A stretch of 64,000 bases of DNA from Calorimonas adulescens (GTDB lineage Bacteria; Bacillota; Thermoanaerobacteria; Thermoanaerobacterales; UBA4877). Shown piece after piece: positions 8,268-16,445 of the stretch. Where the stretch lies: positions 49,491 through 113,490 of the forward strand of contig NZ_VTPS01000008.1 of assembly GCF_008274215.1 (NCBI RefSeq), in the 5' to 3' direction. A model generated the notes under the pieces. It searched no databases. It worked only from the letters and a program-made list of their open reading frames with translations, and was not told the origin of the DNA. Position 1 is the stretch's first letter. Each line of letters opens with the position of its first letter. The position numbers and the translations under genes were made by a program.

Positions 8268-8989
8268 TCCCCTTCACCACCATAATATATCCTCAGATAT
8301 TCCTCAGTGTAATTCCCTTCACTATTATATATAATTATAGGTCTTTCTACAATCATGTCTGGTGAACCGCACTTAACGCAGCGTACCAGAAAGAGGTTGG
8401 GCCTGTCGTTTATCCTCGGATACACCATATAGAGGCTCTTGGGCTCCAGCCTGCTATTCCTGCATTCCCCAAGGACCTCTGCAAGCCTCTCCGTCCTGTG
8501 CACCATAAACAAGCTGCCACCAGATCTTAAAACCTTAAAGGCAGCATTGAGCACATCCTTCAAGGTACAGTAAATCTCGTGCCTCGCCGCAGCCCTCATA
8601 GGGTTCGGACTCATATCCCCTGTTTGCACCCTCAAATAAGGCGGGTTTGCTGTTACAAGGTCAAAGGACTCATATTCAAAATAGTCCTGTATATTCCTCA
8701 AGTCTCCCGCTATTATCTTTACACCAGACAGGCCATTGATTTTAACGCTCTCTTTTGCCATTTCCACCTCTTTTTCGTTTATATCAATGCCAAAAACCTC
8801 TTCAACCCCTCTTTTGCCAGCCAGAAGTATTGGCACGATGCCATTACCACACCCCAAGTCCAGCGCTTTTTTGACACCATTTACAGGGGCAAGATTGGCA
8901 AGAAGCACCGCATCCATGCCAAACCTGAAACCATCCCTGTCCTGTATAATTTTAAGTCCGTTGTACTGAAGGTCATCAACTGTTCTCAT
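8264..8989 (-). CDS. YabB/TrmN6-like tRNA1(Val) (adenine37-N6)-methyltransferase
   Basis: 241 residues from ATG 8989, preceded by AGGAGAGG; an earlier ATG has no RBS. SAM-binding motif ALDLGCGNGIVPILLAG (about 38-54) and catalytic NPPY (VTANPPYLRV, about 115) identify an N6-adenine/glutamine-type methyltransferase; these family members modify A37 of tRNA-Val. It extends to a four-stranded tail with RCVKCG and PIIIYNSEGNYTEEY, typical of Firmicute YabB. Operon with rsmI. Upstream is a 24-bp perfect hairpin that separates it from the peptide gene. Confidence 0.88.
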   Translation of the reverse strand: MRTVDDLQYNGLKIIQDRDGFRFGMDAVLLANLAPVNGVKKALDLGCGNGIVPILLAGKRGVEEVFGIDINEKEVEMAKESVKINGLSGVKIIAGDLRNIQDYFEYESFDLVTANPPYLRVQTGDMSPNPMRAAARHEIYCTLKDVLNAAFKVLRSGGSLFMVHRTERLAEVLGECRNSRLEPKSLYMVYPRINDRPNLFLVRCVKCGSPDMIVERPIIIYNSEGNYTEEYLRIYYGGEGD

Positions 8990-9034
8990 ATATACCTCTC
9001 CTGATAAAGTCTGATTTAATGTCAATCTATATTA

Positions 9035-9088
9035 TAGCATAAAATGATAAATGCCGCCTGAATAGGCGGCATTTATCATTTTATGCTA
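9035..9088 (-). terminator. 24-bp perfect hairpin terminator
   Basis: Arms 9035-9058 and 9065-9088 are perfectly complementary over 24 bp with a 6-nt loop. The GC core is GCCGCC/GGCGGC and the flanks are A/T-rich, so U-tracts exist in either direction. The right arm contains the stop codon of the repeat-peptide gene (9086-9088). It insulates that gene from the yabB-like gene 46 nt downstream. Confidence 0.85.
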
Positions 9089-9337
9089 CGCAAGACCGTA
9101 CGGTGTTATGATTGGACCGTAAGGGACAATGATGGGACCAGCAAACTCCTTGTCATCATAGGGGACAATAATAGGTCCAGCAACCTCTCCCCCACCATAG
9201 GGGACAATGATGGGTCCAGCAACCTCTCCGTTTTCGTAGGGGACAATGATTGGGCCTGCTATCTTCACGTTTACTACGGGGAAAATAGCCAGTGCAACCA
9301 TCAATAAAACTGCGACCATGGTTAGCTTTGCCCTCAT
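9086..9337 (-). CDS. secreted multi-copy repeat peptide precursor (AGPIIVPY repeats)
   Basis: 83 residues. Residues 1-25 form a Sec signal peptide (MRAK, then a hydrophobic core ending IFPVVNVKI). The rest is a tandem array: AGPIIVPY occurs four times exactly (27-34, 40-47, 53-60, 66-73), with the first three followed by 5-residue linkers ENGEV, GGGEV and DDKEF, giving a strict 13-residue period. A degenerate fifth copy, GPIITPY, ends the protein with GLA. An AAGGGAGATG box precedes the ATG. No family is recognised. Divergent to an XRE-TPR regulator, a layout typical of peptide-pheromone/receptor pairs. Processing of the repeats into 8-mers is inference. Alternative: a small structural secreted protein. 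Confidence 0.8.
   Translation of the reverse strand: MRAKLTMVAVLLMVALAIFPVVNVKIAGPIIVPYENGEVAGPIIVPYGGGEVAGPIIVPYDDKEFAGPIIVPYGPIITPYGLA
9098..9259 (-). repeat. 39-nt tandem repeats encoding AGPIIVPY units
   Basis: Four units of about 39 nt plus a shortened fifth one. The AGPIIVPY-coding part is conserved at DNA level with synonymous differences (for example GGGACAATGATGGGACC versus GGGACAATAATAGGTCC on the plus strand). The linker-coding part varies, which suggests selection on the 8-residue peptide rather than recent simple duplication. Confidence 0.85.
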
Positions 9338-9600
9338 TTTTACATCTCCCTTCCTTATTCTTATATTATTATTATTTTATATCCAATCAATATATATGTC
9401 AATAATAATCTTAAAATTTAAATTGTTAAATATAAATATACAAATACTATCATATGCACAATTTTTATAATTATCAAAATTATTCTTCATGGTAACAGAG
9501 AGAATAAAATAATTTCAATAGAAATAAAATATTTTTCCCATAATTTATATTATGTGTTATAATAATAACTATAAATAATTGTATAAACGGGGGATAGAAT
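9338..9600. promoter_or_regulatory. divergent AT-rich promoter region between peptide precursor and XRE-TPR gene
   Basis: 263 nt, very AT-rich, and the only place where both promoters can lie. A TATAAT-type -10 (TGTTATAATAA, near 9556-9563) faces the regulator gene; no good -35 is evident. No clear operator inverted repeat was picked out by eye. Confidence 0.45.
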
Positions 9601-10980
9601 ATGAACATGGAAGATATTGATTTAAACATGATCATCGACTCAAAAGAAATTGGACGTAGAATCAGAAAAAGAAGGCGAGAGCTCAGGTTAAGACAACGTG
9701 ACATAGCTGGTAATGAGTTCACAGTTGGCTATATAAGCCAATTAGAAGTAGGAAATATATATCCCTCCGTAAAGGCACTCACCTATTTAGGTAAGGTGCT
9801 GGAGGTACCACTATCATATTTCCTTGACCCCGAATATGAAGAGAAGAAAGATTTATTAGAAAAAATTAAAAAATTAGATAATAGTTATGTCCAGTTTCTC
9901 GAGGCGGAAAGGCTTATAAGGAATGGGGCCTATAACGAGGCTAAGAATCTACTGGAGAGGTTTTTAGATGAATTTGACCCCAATGACCCAAGATATATAA
10001 AGGCAAAGTTCCTCATGATATGCTGTTATATCGAAACAGAAAACTACAAACTGGCAGCAGAGTGGTTTGACGACTTTATCGGGACATTACTCAGTGACGA
10101 TAACAACCTGAAATATGCAGCCTGGTTATATTACAAAATCGGTATCTCATACTGGATGATGGAAAGACATCTGAAAGCACTCAGGACTCTTGAGAAGGGT
10201 GTCGACCTGATAGACAAGAATAACCTTGACCTTCACGACCTGAAGGGTAAAATGCTTCTAAATATAGCCAACCTGCTTATAAAGGTAAACAATTATGTAA
10301 AAGCCAGAGACTATTTTATGATGTGCATGAATTATTCAAAGGACCACGGCCTGGTGAAATACATAGGTTCATGCTATCACGGGATTGGCTTTACCAGCTA
10401 TTATTTGAATGAATATAAGGATGCGATAAAAAACATAAGACGCGCAATTTTTGTAAACAACATATTTGGATTAAAGGAAGAGGTGGCCAAAGAGTATAAC
10501 TATCTCGGGTACATTTACATTGACATGAAACAGTATGACTTTGCCCTGAAAAATTTTGAAAAGAGTATGGAGATATACAAAGAGCTCAACAAGATGGTCT
10601 ACGTTTCATTTAACCTTACTGAAATTGGCCGCATACAATATTTGCAGGGTAATTACAATCAGGCCCTCAAATACTTAGAGAGGGCAGATAAACTGCTTTC
10701 AGAAAATCCCAATTTCCTCGAGGAAAGATGCAGGATAAACCGGCTCATTGGCGACGTTTACGCTGCTCAGCAGGAATATGTAAAGGCAGAGGATTCATAC
10801 AAGAGAGCAGAGTCTTTTATAGCCAACATAGATGCAGAAAAGGAGAAGGCCGCCCTCGGAGAGGCGCTGGGCAACCTTTACTACAGGATGGGCAGAGTTG
10901 AAGAGGCCCTTGACTATTTCTCCAGTACGAAAAATGAGGATAATGTAAAGAGCCCGCTGCGAGACAGTATTAATTTATAA
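9601..10980 (+). CDS. XRE-HTH / TPR transcriptional regulator (RRNPP-like)
   Basis: 459 residues. An XRE-type HTH lies at about 16-72 (IGRRIRKRRRELRLRQRDIA, then GYISQLEVGNIYPSVKALTY). The remaining about 360 residues are tetratricopeptide helices (for example YLGYIYIDMKQYDFALKNF and LGNLYYRMGRVEEALDYF). This architecture and size match RRNPP regulators (PlcR, NprR, PrgX, Rap/Rgg relatives), whose TPR groove binds a re-imported oligopeptide and changes DNA binding. RBS GGGGG sits 7 nt before ATG. The divergent neighbour encodes a secreted repeat peptide, a natural ligand candidate. Other clostridial XRE-TPR proteins have no peptide partner, so ligand assignment is inference. Confidence 0.85.
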   Translation: MNMEDIDLNMIIDSKEIGRRIRKRRRELRLRQRDIAGNEFTVGYISQLEVGNIYPSVKALTYLGKVLEVPLSYFLDPEYEEKKDLLEKIKKLDNSYVQFLEAERLIRNGAYNEAKNLLERFLDEFDPNDPRYIKAKFLMICCYIETENYKLAAEWFDDFIGTLLSDDNNLKYAAWLYYKIGISYWMMERHLKALRTLEKGVDLIDKNNLDLHDLKGKMLLNIANLLIKVNNYVKARDYFMMCMNYSKDHGLVKYIGSCYHGIGFTSYYLNEYKDAIKNIRRAIFVNNIFGLKEEVAKEYNYLGYIYIDMKQYDFALKNFEKSMEIYKELNKMVYVSFNLTEIGRIQYLQGNYNQALKYLERADKLLSENPNFLEERCRINRLIGDVYAAQQEYVKAEDSYKRAESFIANIDAEKEKAALGEALGNLYYRMGRVEEALDYFSSTKNEDNVKSPLRDSINL

Positions 10981-11080
10981 TTTATAATTTTCCCCTGGAA
11001 TGTGTTGATTTCTCCTCTTAAGTAGGTTATTATAGTTACAGATAATAATTTTCCATTGATAATAATTAGGAGGGATACGT

Positions 11081-11578
11081 ATGTTGGTTCCAGGGATGAT
11101 GGCTCCAGATTTTAATCTGCCCAGCACCAAAGGTGATATAAAATTATCGGACTATAGAGGCAAATGGGTGGTCCTGTTCTTCTATCCCCTTGATTTTTCA
11201 GGAGTATGCAGCACAGAAATACCTGAGTTCAATAAGAGATTGAATGAATTTAAGGCATTAAACGCCGAGGTCTTAGGCGCTAACACTGACAGTGTTTACT
11301 CTCACAACGCCTGGATAAAAGAACTGGGCGGGATTGATTTCCCTCTTATTTCCGACTACAATAAGACTATGGCCAGAGATTATGAGATCCTCTTGGATGA
11401 TGCCGGTATAGCTTTAAGAGCAGCATTTATTATAGACCCGGATGGAAAGATAAGGTATACGGTAATCCATGAACCTGCTATAGGCAGAAATGTAAATGAG
11501 GTCTTAAGGGTATTAGCTGCGCTCCAGTCAGGCGAAGCATGTCCTGTTAACTGGGAACCGGGTACAGCCACATTATAA
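11081..11578 (+). CDS. peroxiredoxin (AhpC/TSA family)
   Basis: 165 residues with a thioredoxin fold. The peroxidatic cysteine is in DFSGVCSTEIPEF (about residue 47) preceded by the FFYPLDF strand; the usual TxxC threonine position reads SGVC. A second cysteine near the C-terminus (GEACPVNW, about 154) is positioned as resolving cysteine of a typical 2-Cys enzyme. It reduces peroxides using thioredoxin or a similar donor. RBS is AGGAGGG. Flanked downstream by a strong terminator. It follows the XRE-TPR gene by 100 nt on the same strand, so it may be its own unit or a regulated target. Confidence 0.92.
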   Translation: MLVPGMMAPDFNLPSTKGDIKLSDYRGKWVVLFFYPLDFSGVCSTEIPEFNKRLNEFKALNAEVLGANTDSVYSHNAWIKELGGIDFPLISDYNKTMARDYEILLDDAGIALRAAFIIDPDGKIRYTVIHEPAIGRNVNEVLRVLAALQSGEACPVNWEPGTATL

Positions 11579-11581
11579 ACA

Positions 11582-11620
11582 TAATTAAAAAGAGCGGTAT
11601 ATTGCCGCTCTTTTTAATTA
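11582..11620. terminator. bidirectional terminator between peroxiredoxin and yaaT
   Basis: A 16-bp perfect stem (11582-11597 / 11605-11620) has a 7-nt loop, the core AGAGCGG / CCGCTCT, and A/T runs on both sides. The right arm includes the yaaT stop codon (11618-11620). It serves two convergent genes. Confidence 0.88.
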
Positions 11621-12454
11621 CGCATCGTTTTCTCCTTCAGGTTGCACTATAACTGTAATCTCACAGGGTTTGAAGTCATATGACAATTCTATTCCTTCTT
11701 CATTTACTATTTTAACCTTTATAGTCTTTTTTAATGCGTTTATTTCACATACCTCCCCCTCTCCCCTGGGCGTAAGGACAATGCTTCCTTCCTTTGGAAG
11801 GCATGACCTCGCCTCTTCATACACATCCTGCTCATACTTCAGGCAGCACATGAGCCTGCCGCAGAGACCTGATATCTTTGTCGGGTTTAAGGAAAGGTTC
11901 TGATCTTTTGCCATCTTTATGGATACAGGCTCAAAATCGCCAAGAAAACAGCCGCAGCACAAAGGCCTGCCGCACGGTCCAAGCCCGCCTATGGCCTTGG
12001 CTTCGTCTCTTACCCCTATCTGCCTGAGTTCTATTCTCGTCTTGAATATGGAGGCCAGTTCTTTAACAAGCTCTCTAAAGTCCACTCTCCCATCAGCAGT
12101 AAAATAGAATATGATTTTACTGTTATCAAAGGTGTACTCCACATCTATGAGCTTCATCTCCATATTGTGCTCTTCTATTTTGTTCAGGCAGATTTTCATG
12201 GCCTCCTTAGCCCGTGCCTCATTCTCCTTTTGATGGAGTATATCCTCCTCAGTCGCTATCCTGAGTATGGGCTTTAGTGGGGAGACAAGCTCTTCCTCAG
12301 GCACTTCTTTCTTGCCTATGACCACCTCGCCAAATTCAATACCTCTGGATGTCTCTACAACTACATAACATCCCTTGTGAACATCTATATCAACAGGGTC
12401 GAAGTAATATATCTTCCCTGCCTTTTTAAACCTGACTCCAACGACATTTACCAA
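11618..12454 (-). CDS. yaaT: YaaT/RicT, PSP1-domain stage 0 sporulation protein
   Basis: About 278 residues. TTG at 12454 is preferred over GTG 12460 because GGGGG lies 7 nt upstream. The product starts VNVVGVRFKKAGKIYYFD as in family members. The PSP1 domain shows GGLGPCGRPLCCGCFLGDF and SGLCGRLMCCLKYEQDVY, the cysteine-rich segment (CGRPLCC, CGRLMCC) known to bind Fe-S in the Bacillus RicT-RicA-RicF complex. That complex promotes sporulation, competence, biofilm and mRNA maturation with RNase Y. It follows holB directly, as in Bacillus. Confidence 0.92.
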   Translation of the reverse strand: MVNVVGVRFKKAGKIYYFDPVDIDVHKGCYVVVETSRGIEFGEVVIGKKEVPEEELVSPLKPILRIATEEDILHQKENEARAKEAMKICLNKIEEHNMEMKLIDVEYTFDNSKIIFYFTADGRVDFRELVKELASIFKTRIELRQIGVRDEAKAIGGLGPCGRPLCCGCFLGDFEPVSIKMAKDQNLSLNPTKISGLCGRLMCCLKYEQDVYEEARSCLPKEGSIVLTPRGEGEVCEINALKKTIKVKIVNEEGIELSYDFKPCEITVIVQPEGENDA

Positions 12455-12456
12455 AA

Positions 12457-13413
12457 TCACACCCCCAGTATATCTATATACAATACGTCAAAAGCTAACT
12501 GAATATTGGAATTACATGAAATAAACCTGCGTGTATCCTCGATACGTTCTATTATATTAATGAGCCTATCATCCGAAAATTCTCCGTAAGTCATGAGATA
12601 TGGTAACTTATCTACATTGATTACAAGTTTCTCTTTTCCGTGGTTGAGCAAAAGTAGGTCTCTAAAGAATGATTCCAGTATATCCAATACTTCTCCTGAG
12701 GACTCCCTATCCGGCTTTAGAGTGTCAAATAAATCAAAAACCTCATAGGGCCTTATATGTCTCAACCTTTCTATAATATTAAATACCTCCTGGCGAAATG
12801 CGATATGCTCTGGCTCTAACAACATTACCGCCTTGCCTACCACACCCTTAGAAAACCTGGCAGCAAACGCAGCAGTGTCTCTATCAGTACCGTATTTACT
12901 GACAAGAAGTTTAATTAGCTCTTCCTCGCCAGCTCTTTTTATCGTTAGTGCCTGTGCTCTCGAACGTATTGTAGGTAAAAGGGCATCTATAGAATCAGCT
13001 AAGAGTAAAAATATGTTATCACTCTCACATTCTTCCAATGTCTTTAAAATGGCATTCTGTGCCTCACCGGTCATTGTATGGGCTTTATCTATTATAAAGA
13101 CCTTATATCGTGATGTGTATGGCCTTACAACAGACCTCTCTATGATATCCCTTATGTCGTCAACCCCTATGGCCCTGGCCGGCGTGAGGGTATAGACGTC
13201 AGGGAATGAGCCAGCCTCAATGGACTTGCAATTCCTGCAGGAGTCGCACGGCTTTACCTTGCCAGTACAGTTTAAGTATTTGGCTATTTCCTTAGCGGCC
13301 AGGCCCTTCCCCGACCCCCTCTCGCCGTTAATTATATATACATTAGAAAGGCTATCTTCCCTCATAAATATCTTAAATATGTGTTCTGCCCCCAAGACAT
13401 TGTTAAAACCCAT
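12457..13413 (-). CDS. holB: DNA polymerase III delta' subunit
   Basis: 318 residues. Clamp-loader AAA+ protein with Walker A GERGSGKGLAAKEIA (about 30-44), a zinc module CTGKVKPCDSCRNCKS (about 49-64), a VFIIDKAHTMTGEAQNAIL segment in place of DExx, and sensor-1 LLADSIDALLPTIRSRAQ. It helps load the beta clamp at the replication fork. Placement tmk-yaaR-holB-yaaT matches Bacillus. Confidence 0.94.
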   Translation of the reverse strand: MGFNNVLGAEHIFKIFMREDSLSNVYIINGERGSGKGLAAKEIAKYLNCTGKVKPCDSCRNCKSIEAGSFPDVYTLTPARAIGVDDIRDIIERSVVRPYTSRYKVFIIDKAHTMTGEAQNAILKTLEECESDNIFLLLADSIDALLPTIRSRAQALTIKRAGEEELIKLLVSKYGTDRDTAAFAARFSKGVVGKAVMLLEPEHIAFRQEVFNIIERLRHIRPYEVFDLFDTLKPDRESSGEVLDILESFFRDLLLLNHGKEKLVINVDKLPYLMTYGEFSDDRLINIIERIEDTRRFISCNSNIQLAFDVLYIDILGV

Positions 13414-13422
13414 AATCGCACC

Positions 13423-13854
13423 TCAGTCATATATATCTACCAGAAGCCCCCTTATTTCATCAATCTTTCTCAGGGTCTCTATGGTATCTCTTTCTTTTTC
13501 CATAAAGTCTTCGGTGAGTTTATTCAGTTTTTCATTGACTTCTTCTATTATAACATAAATCTTGTGTCTGCCCCTATAGTCCAGATAATCCTTTTTCGAC
13601 GTTGCAAAAGCTGACAGGGCCTCTTTCAAAAAGTTTCTCACCAGTTCTTTATATTCCATCAGGTTCTTTATATCCAGCGTCTTCTTGAGCTCCTGAGATT
13701 TTTTATCTATATCCTCCATAATTCTTTTGAACCTCTCCCGGTCAAATTCCCCCTCTGCGTCTAAAAGACTGTCCTTGAAACTATTGCCAGAGTTTTTATT
13801 TCTGACTGTCATGGTAGTACTGACCCTGTTGAGCTTTACATTCTCTACCTTCAT
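13423..13854 (-). CDS. yaaR: YaaR family (DUF327) protein
   Basis: 143 residues, almost all alpha-helical and charged. It includes SFKDSLLDAEGEFDRERFKR, a KYKELVRNFLKEAL-like helix (MEYKELVRNFLKEALSAF), and YRGRHKIYVIIEEVNEKLNK. This matches YaaR/DUF327, a small Firmicute family of unknown function found between tmk and holB. ATG 13854 begins 3 nt after the tmk stop. Confidence 0.85.
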   Translation of the reverse strand: MKVENVKLNRVSTTMTVRNKNSGNSFKDSLLDAEGEFDRERFKRIMEDIDKKSQELKKTLDIKNLMEYKELVRNFLKEALSAFATSKKDYLDYRGRHKIYVIIEEVNEKLNKLTEDFMEKERDTIETLRKIDEIRGLLVDIYD

Positions 13855-13857
13855 ACT

Positions 13858-14475
13858 TTAATCACCCTTAAACTTTTTTAGTACATGCTCCATTATTTCT
13901 CTGTGGAGTTCAAACCTGTCCTTCATGGCGTCAAGAATTATATACCTGTCTTTGTATCTGTCCGCCAATATCCGATAACCCTCCCTGACTTTTTCCTGGA
14001 AGTCCTCCCCTTCTTCCTCTATCCTGTCAGGTACTTTTGAGGACCTGCCCATGAGCTCCCCCACCGGAGCATCAAGGAGGAAGGTAATATCTGGAAACAA
14101 ACCATCCACTGCAGGGGTATTGATTGCCTCCACTACATCAATGCCAATACCTCTGGCCTGGCCCTGATAGGCTAAGCTCGAGTCCACATACCTGTCAACA
14201 AGTATAAAGTCACCCTTAGAAAGGCCAGGCCTTATCACCTGCCTCACCAGAAGTGCACGGCTGGCTGCATATAGATAGGCCTCTGTAAGCGGCTCTATAT
14301 CTTTATTGCTTTTATCCAGAAGTATCTGCCTTATCTTCTCTCCAAGTGGAGTCCCTCCAGGCTCTCTGGTTACCACGACCCGGTATCCCATATCAACCAG
14401 GCTTTTTTCAAGCATCATTATCTGAGTGGATTTCCCACACCCATCCACACCTTCAAAGCTAATAAACAGACCCAA
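13858..14475 (-). CDS. tmk: thymidylate kinase
   Basis: 205 residues. It phosphorylates dTMP to dTDP. P-loop FEGVDGCGKSTQIMMLE (about 7-23), DRY/DR(Y)VDSS motif LVDRYVDSSLAYQGQARGIG (about 90-109), and LID-like RIEEEGEDFQEKVREGY. TTG start at 14475 has GGGGGAT upstream. Part of the conserved yaaO-tmk-yaaR-holB order. Confidence 0.96.
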   Translation of the reverse strand: MGLFISFEGVDGCGKSTQIMMLEKSLVDMGYRVVVTREPGGTPLGEKIRQILLDKSNKDIEPLTEAYLYAASRALLVRQVIRPGLSKGDFILVDRYVDSSLAYQGQARGIGIDVVEAINTPAVDGLFPDITFLLDAPVGELMGRSSKVPDRIEEEGEDFQEKVREGYRILADRYKDRYIILDAMKDRFELHREIMEHVLKKFKGD

Positions 14476-14487
14476 TTTGTTATCCCC

Positions 14488-15906
14488 CTAAATATTCAAG
14501 ATTGTCACATAGCCATTGTCGTAGCCGATTACCTCCACGCCGTTCCTTACCAGTTCCTTTATTTCTAAAGCAATACCGGTTGTAATCGTCTCCCCCGGTG
14601 CCACATAGGGTATGCCCGGAGGATAAGGTATAAGGAAATCACCGGCTATCCTGCCCACCGCCTCTTCTAAAGCGACCTTCCTTTTAGGCATAAATGAAGC
14701 GTCCCGTGGATTAAAAATTATTTCCGGTACCTTATAGTCGAAGGTTGTTGGTATTATTTTATTTTCCCCGTTTTTTCTAAGTGATTTTACCGCATTTACC
14801 AGTTTTATGATGTCCTCTTCCCTGTCTCCAATAGTAATCATAGACAGTATATTATACATATCGGAAAGCTCAACCTGTATATTATGGTCTTTCAGTAATA
14901 TTTCCTCAGCCCTGTGTCCTGTCATATAAAGGCCCTTAACATTGATTACCAGTTTGGTCGGGTCTATACAGGCTACTCCATAGCGCCCTGTAATGTCCTC
15001 GTCTATAACCCTTATGCCCTCTGTGTCAGCCAGTCTTTCCCTTGCAAGGCGTGAAAGCCTTACTGTCTCCTCCATCAGCTCCGGGTGCTCTGCCACCTCT
15101 TCTATGGCCAGGTCGATGGAGGACATCAGGATATATGAGGGGCTGGTAGTCTGCACAAGGCGCAGAGCAAATATAAGCCTGTCTATATCTATCCTGTCGC
15201 TTCCCACATGGAGTATTGAACTCTGCGTAAAAGACGGCAATGTTTTATGTATGCTCTGTACCACCATATCTGCCCCGGCCTCCAAGGCAGTTATCGGAAA
15301 GTCCTCATGAAACTTAAAATGTGCCCCGTGGGCCTCATCCACTAAAAGTATTTTCCCGTAACGATGTACCACATCAGCAATAGCCTTTATATCCATGCAC
15401 AGCCCATAAAAGTTGGGGTATGTCACCATCACAGCTCTGGCATCCCTGTTCTCTAACAGAGCCCGCTCCACGCTTTCGGGGCTTACCCCTACGGATATGC
15501 CATCTTCCCAGTCCACAGTCGGCTCGATATATGCCGGGTTTACTCCCGACAAAATCATGCCGCCGAATGAGGATCTATGGCAGCTCCTCTCTATTAAAAG
15601 TTTATCACCGGGCTGAAGTGTGGCCAGCATCATGGCATAAATACCGCCGGTAGTGCCATTTACCAGAAAAAAGGATTTTTTAGCACCAAAAACCCTGGCT
15701 GCCCGCTCCTCTGCTTTTAAGATTATGCCGTTTGCATTGTGAAGGTTGTCAGTATCAGGAAGCTCGGTAAGGTCTATCTTAAAGATGTTCTCCCTTATCT
15801 CATCTGCCCTTAAAATTCCTTTGCCCTGCTTGTGGCCAGGCATATGAAACGGGATGGTGTTCTTTTCAATATGTCTTAATAAACCATCAAAAAGTGGTGC
15901 AGTCAT
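14488..15906 (-). CDS. YaaO-like Orn/Lys/Arg decarboxylase (PLP, fold type I)
   Basis: 472 residues. PLP-dependent decarboxylase of the short Firmicute type without the N-terminal wing domain. MPGHKQGKG at 22-30, LVNGTTGGIYAMM (PLP phosphate contact), LLVDEAHGAHF (about 205-215) and SIHKTLPSFTQSS with the PLP lysine (about 237). Near the C-terminus, PYPPGIPYVAPGE is the family signature. Substrate could be arginine (agmatine/spermidine route) or lysine; the sequence alone does not tell. In Bacillus this is yaaO, upstream of tmk. Confidence 0.88.
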   Translation of the reverse strand: MTAPLFDGLLRHIEKNTIPFHMPGHKQGKGILRADEIRENIFKIDLTELPDTDNLHNANGIILKAEERAARVFGAKKSFFLVNGTTGGIYAMMLATLQPGDKLLIERSCHRSSFGGMILSGVNPAYIEPTVDWEDGISVGVSPESVERALLENRDARAVMVTYPNFYGLCMDIKAIADVVHRYGKILLVDEAHGAHFKFHEDFPITALEAGADMVVQSIHKTLPSFTQSSILHVGSDRIDIDRLIFALRLVQTTSPSYILMSSIDLAIEEVAEHPELMEETVRLSRLARERLADTEGIRVIDEDITGRYGVACIDPTKLVINVKGLYMTGHRAEEILLKDHNIQVELSDMYNILSMITIGDREEDIIKLVNAVKSLRKNGENKIIPTTFDYKVPEIIFNPRDASFMPKRKVALEEAVGRIAGDFLIPYPPGIPYVAPGETITTGIALEIKELVRNGVEVIGYDNGYVTILNI

Positions 15907-16007
15907 AAAATGCCTCCTCTATATAATTATACATCATTTATTTTACCCAAAAAGTAGCCCGGAGAAATTAAAATTCATAATATATTATAAAAAACGGGGG
16001 TATCAAA

Positions 16008-16322
16008 ATGGGTCCTGTTTCTGATGTCAATTATTCTTTTTTCAAGTTCCTGCTCATATACTCAGTACTGACCTCAGAAGTCTACAGTAATGCCATATAC
16101 GGTGCCGGTGATATACTGGCCCTGTCAACGAGGATAAACTATCTTACTGAGCTTCCCGGAGATAATAACAACGGTATAAATGGCATAATGCTGATGACCC
16201 TGCTTGTTGTCTTTTCAATAAAAGATAAAGAAGTTTACAAGTCTTTGAATGAAGCCTGCAATACATTGTTCTGGATTGGAGTCCTAAAGAAATTCACGCC
16301 GTCTTTAAGCTCCGGGGTTTAA
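16008..16322 (+). CDS. hypothetical 104-residue protein
   Basis: A GGGGG box sits 8 nt before the ATG. The protein is rather hydrophobic (KFLLIYSVLTSEVY, NGIMLMTLLVVFS) with no clean signal peptide and no cysteine cluster apart from one EACNTLFW. I do not recognise a family. The segment about 38-58 (LSTRINYLTELPGDNNN) looks like a loop. It lies alone between the divergent yaaO-like gene and the ppsR-like gene. It may be a real small gene because the RBS, length and codon pattern are good, but function is open. Confidence 0.6.
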   Translation: MGPVSDVNYSFFKFLLIYSVLTSEVYSNAIYGAGDILALSTRINYLTELPGDNNNGINGIMLMTLLVVFSIKDKEVYKSLNEACNTLFWIGVLKKFTPSLSSGV

Positions 16323-16445
16323 ATAAGTCTTTTTTTAGAAAAAAATAGTGTTATACTATTTAAGAATTGATGATAACATTGCTTTAAGGGCCAATTCCTG
16401 ATAAAATATAAGATAGATTTTAATCTTAATATGGAAGGGTTATCA

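Noticed and set aside
9083..9307. Plus-strand 74-codon repeat frame opposite the peptide gene
   Set aside because: It begins in the terminator arm without RBS; the minus strand has RBS, signal peptide and exact peptide repeats.
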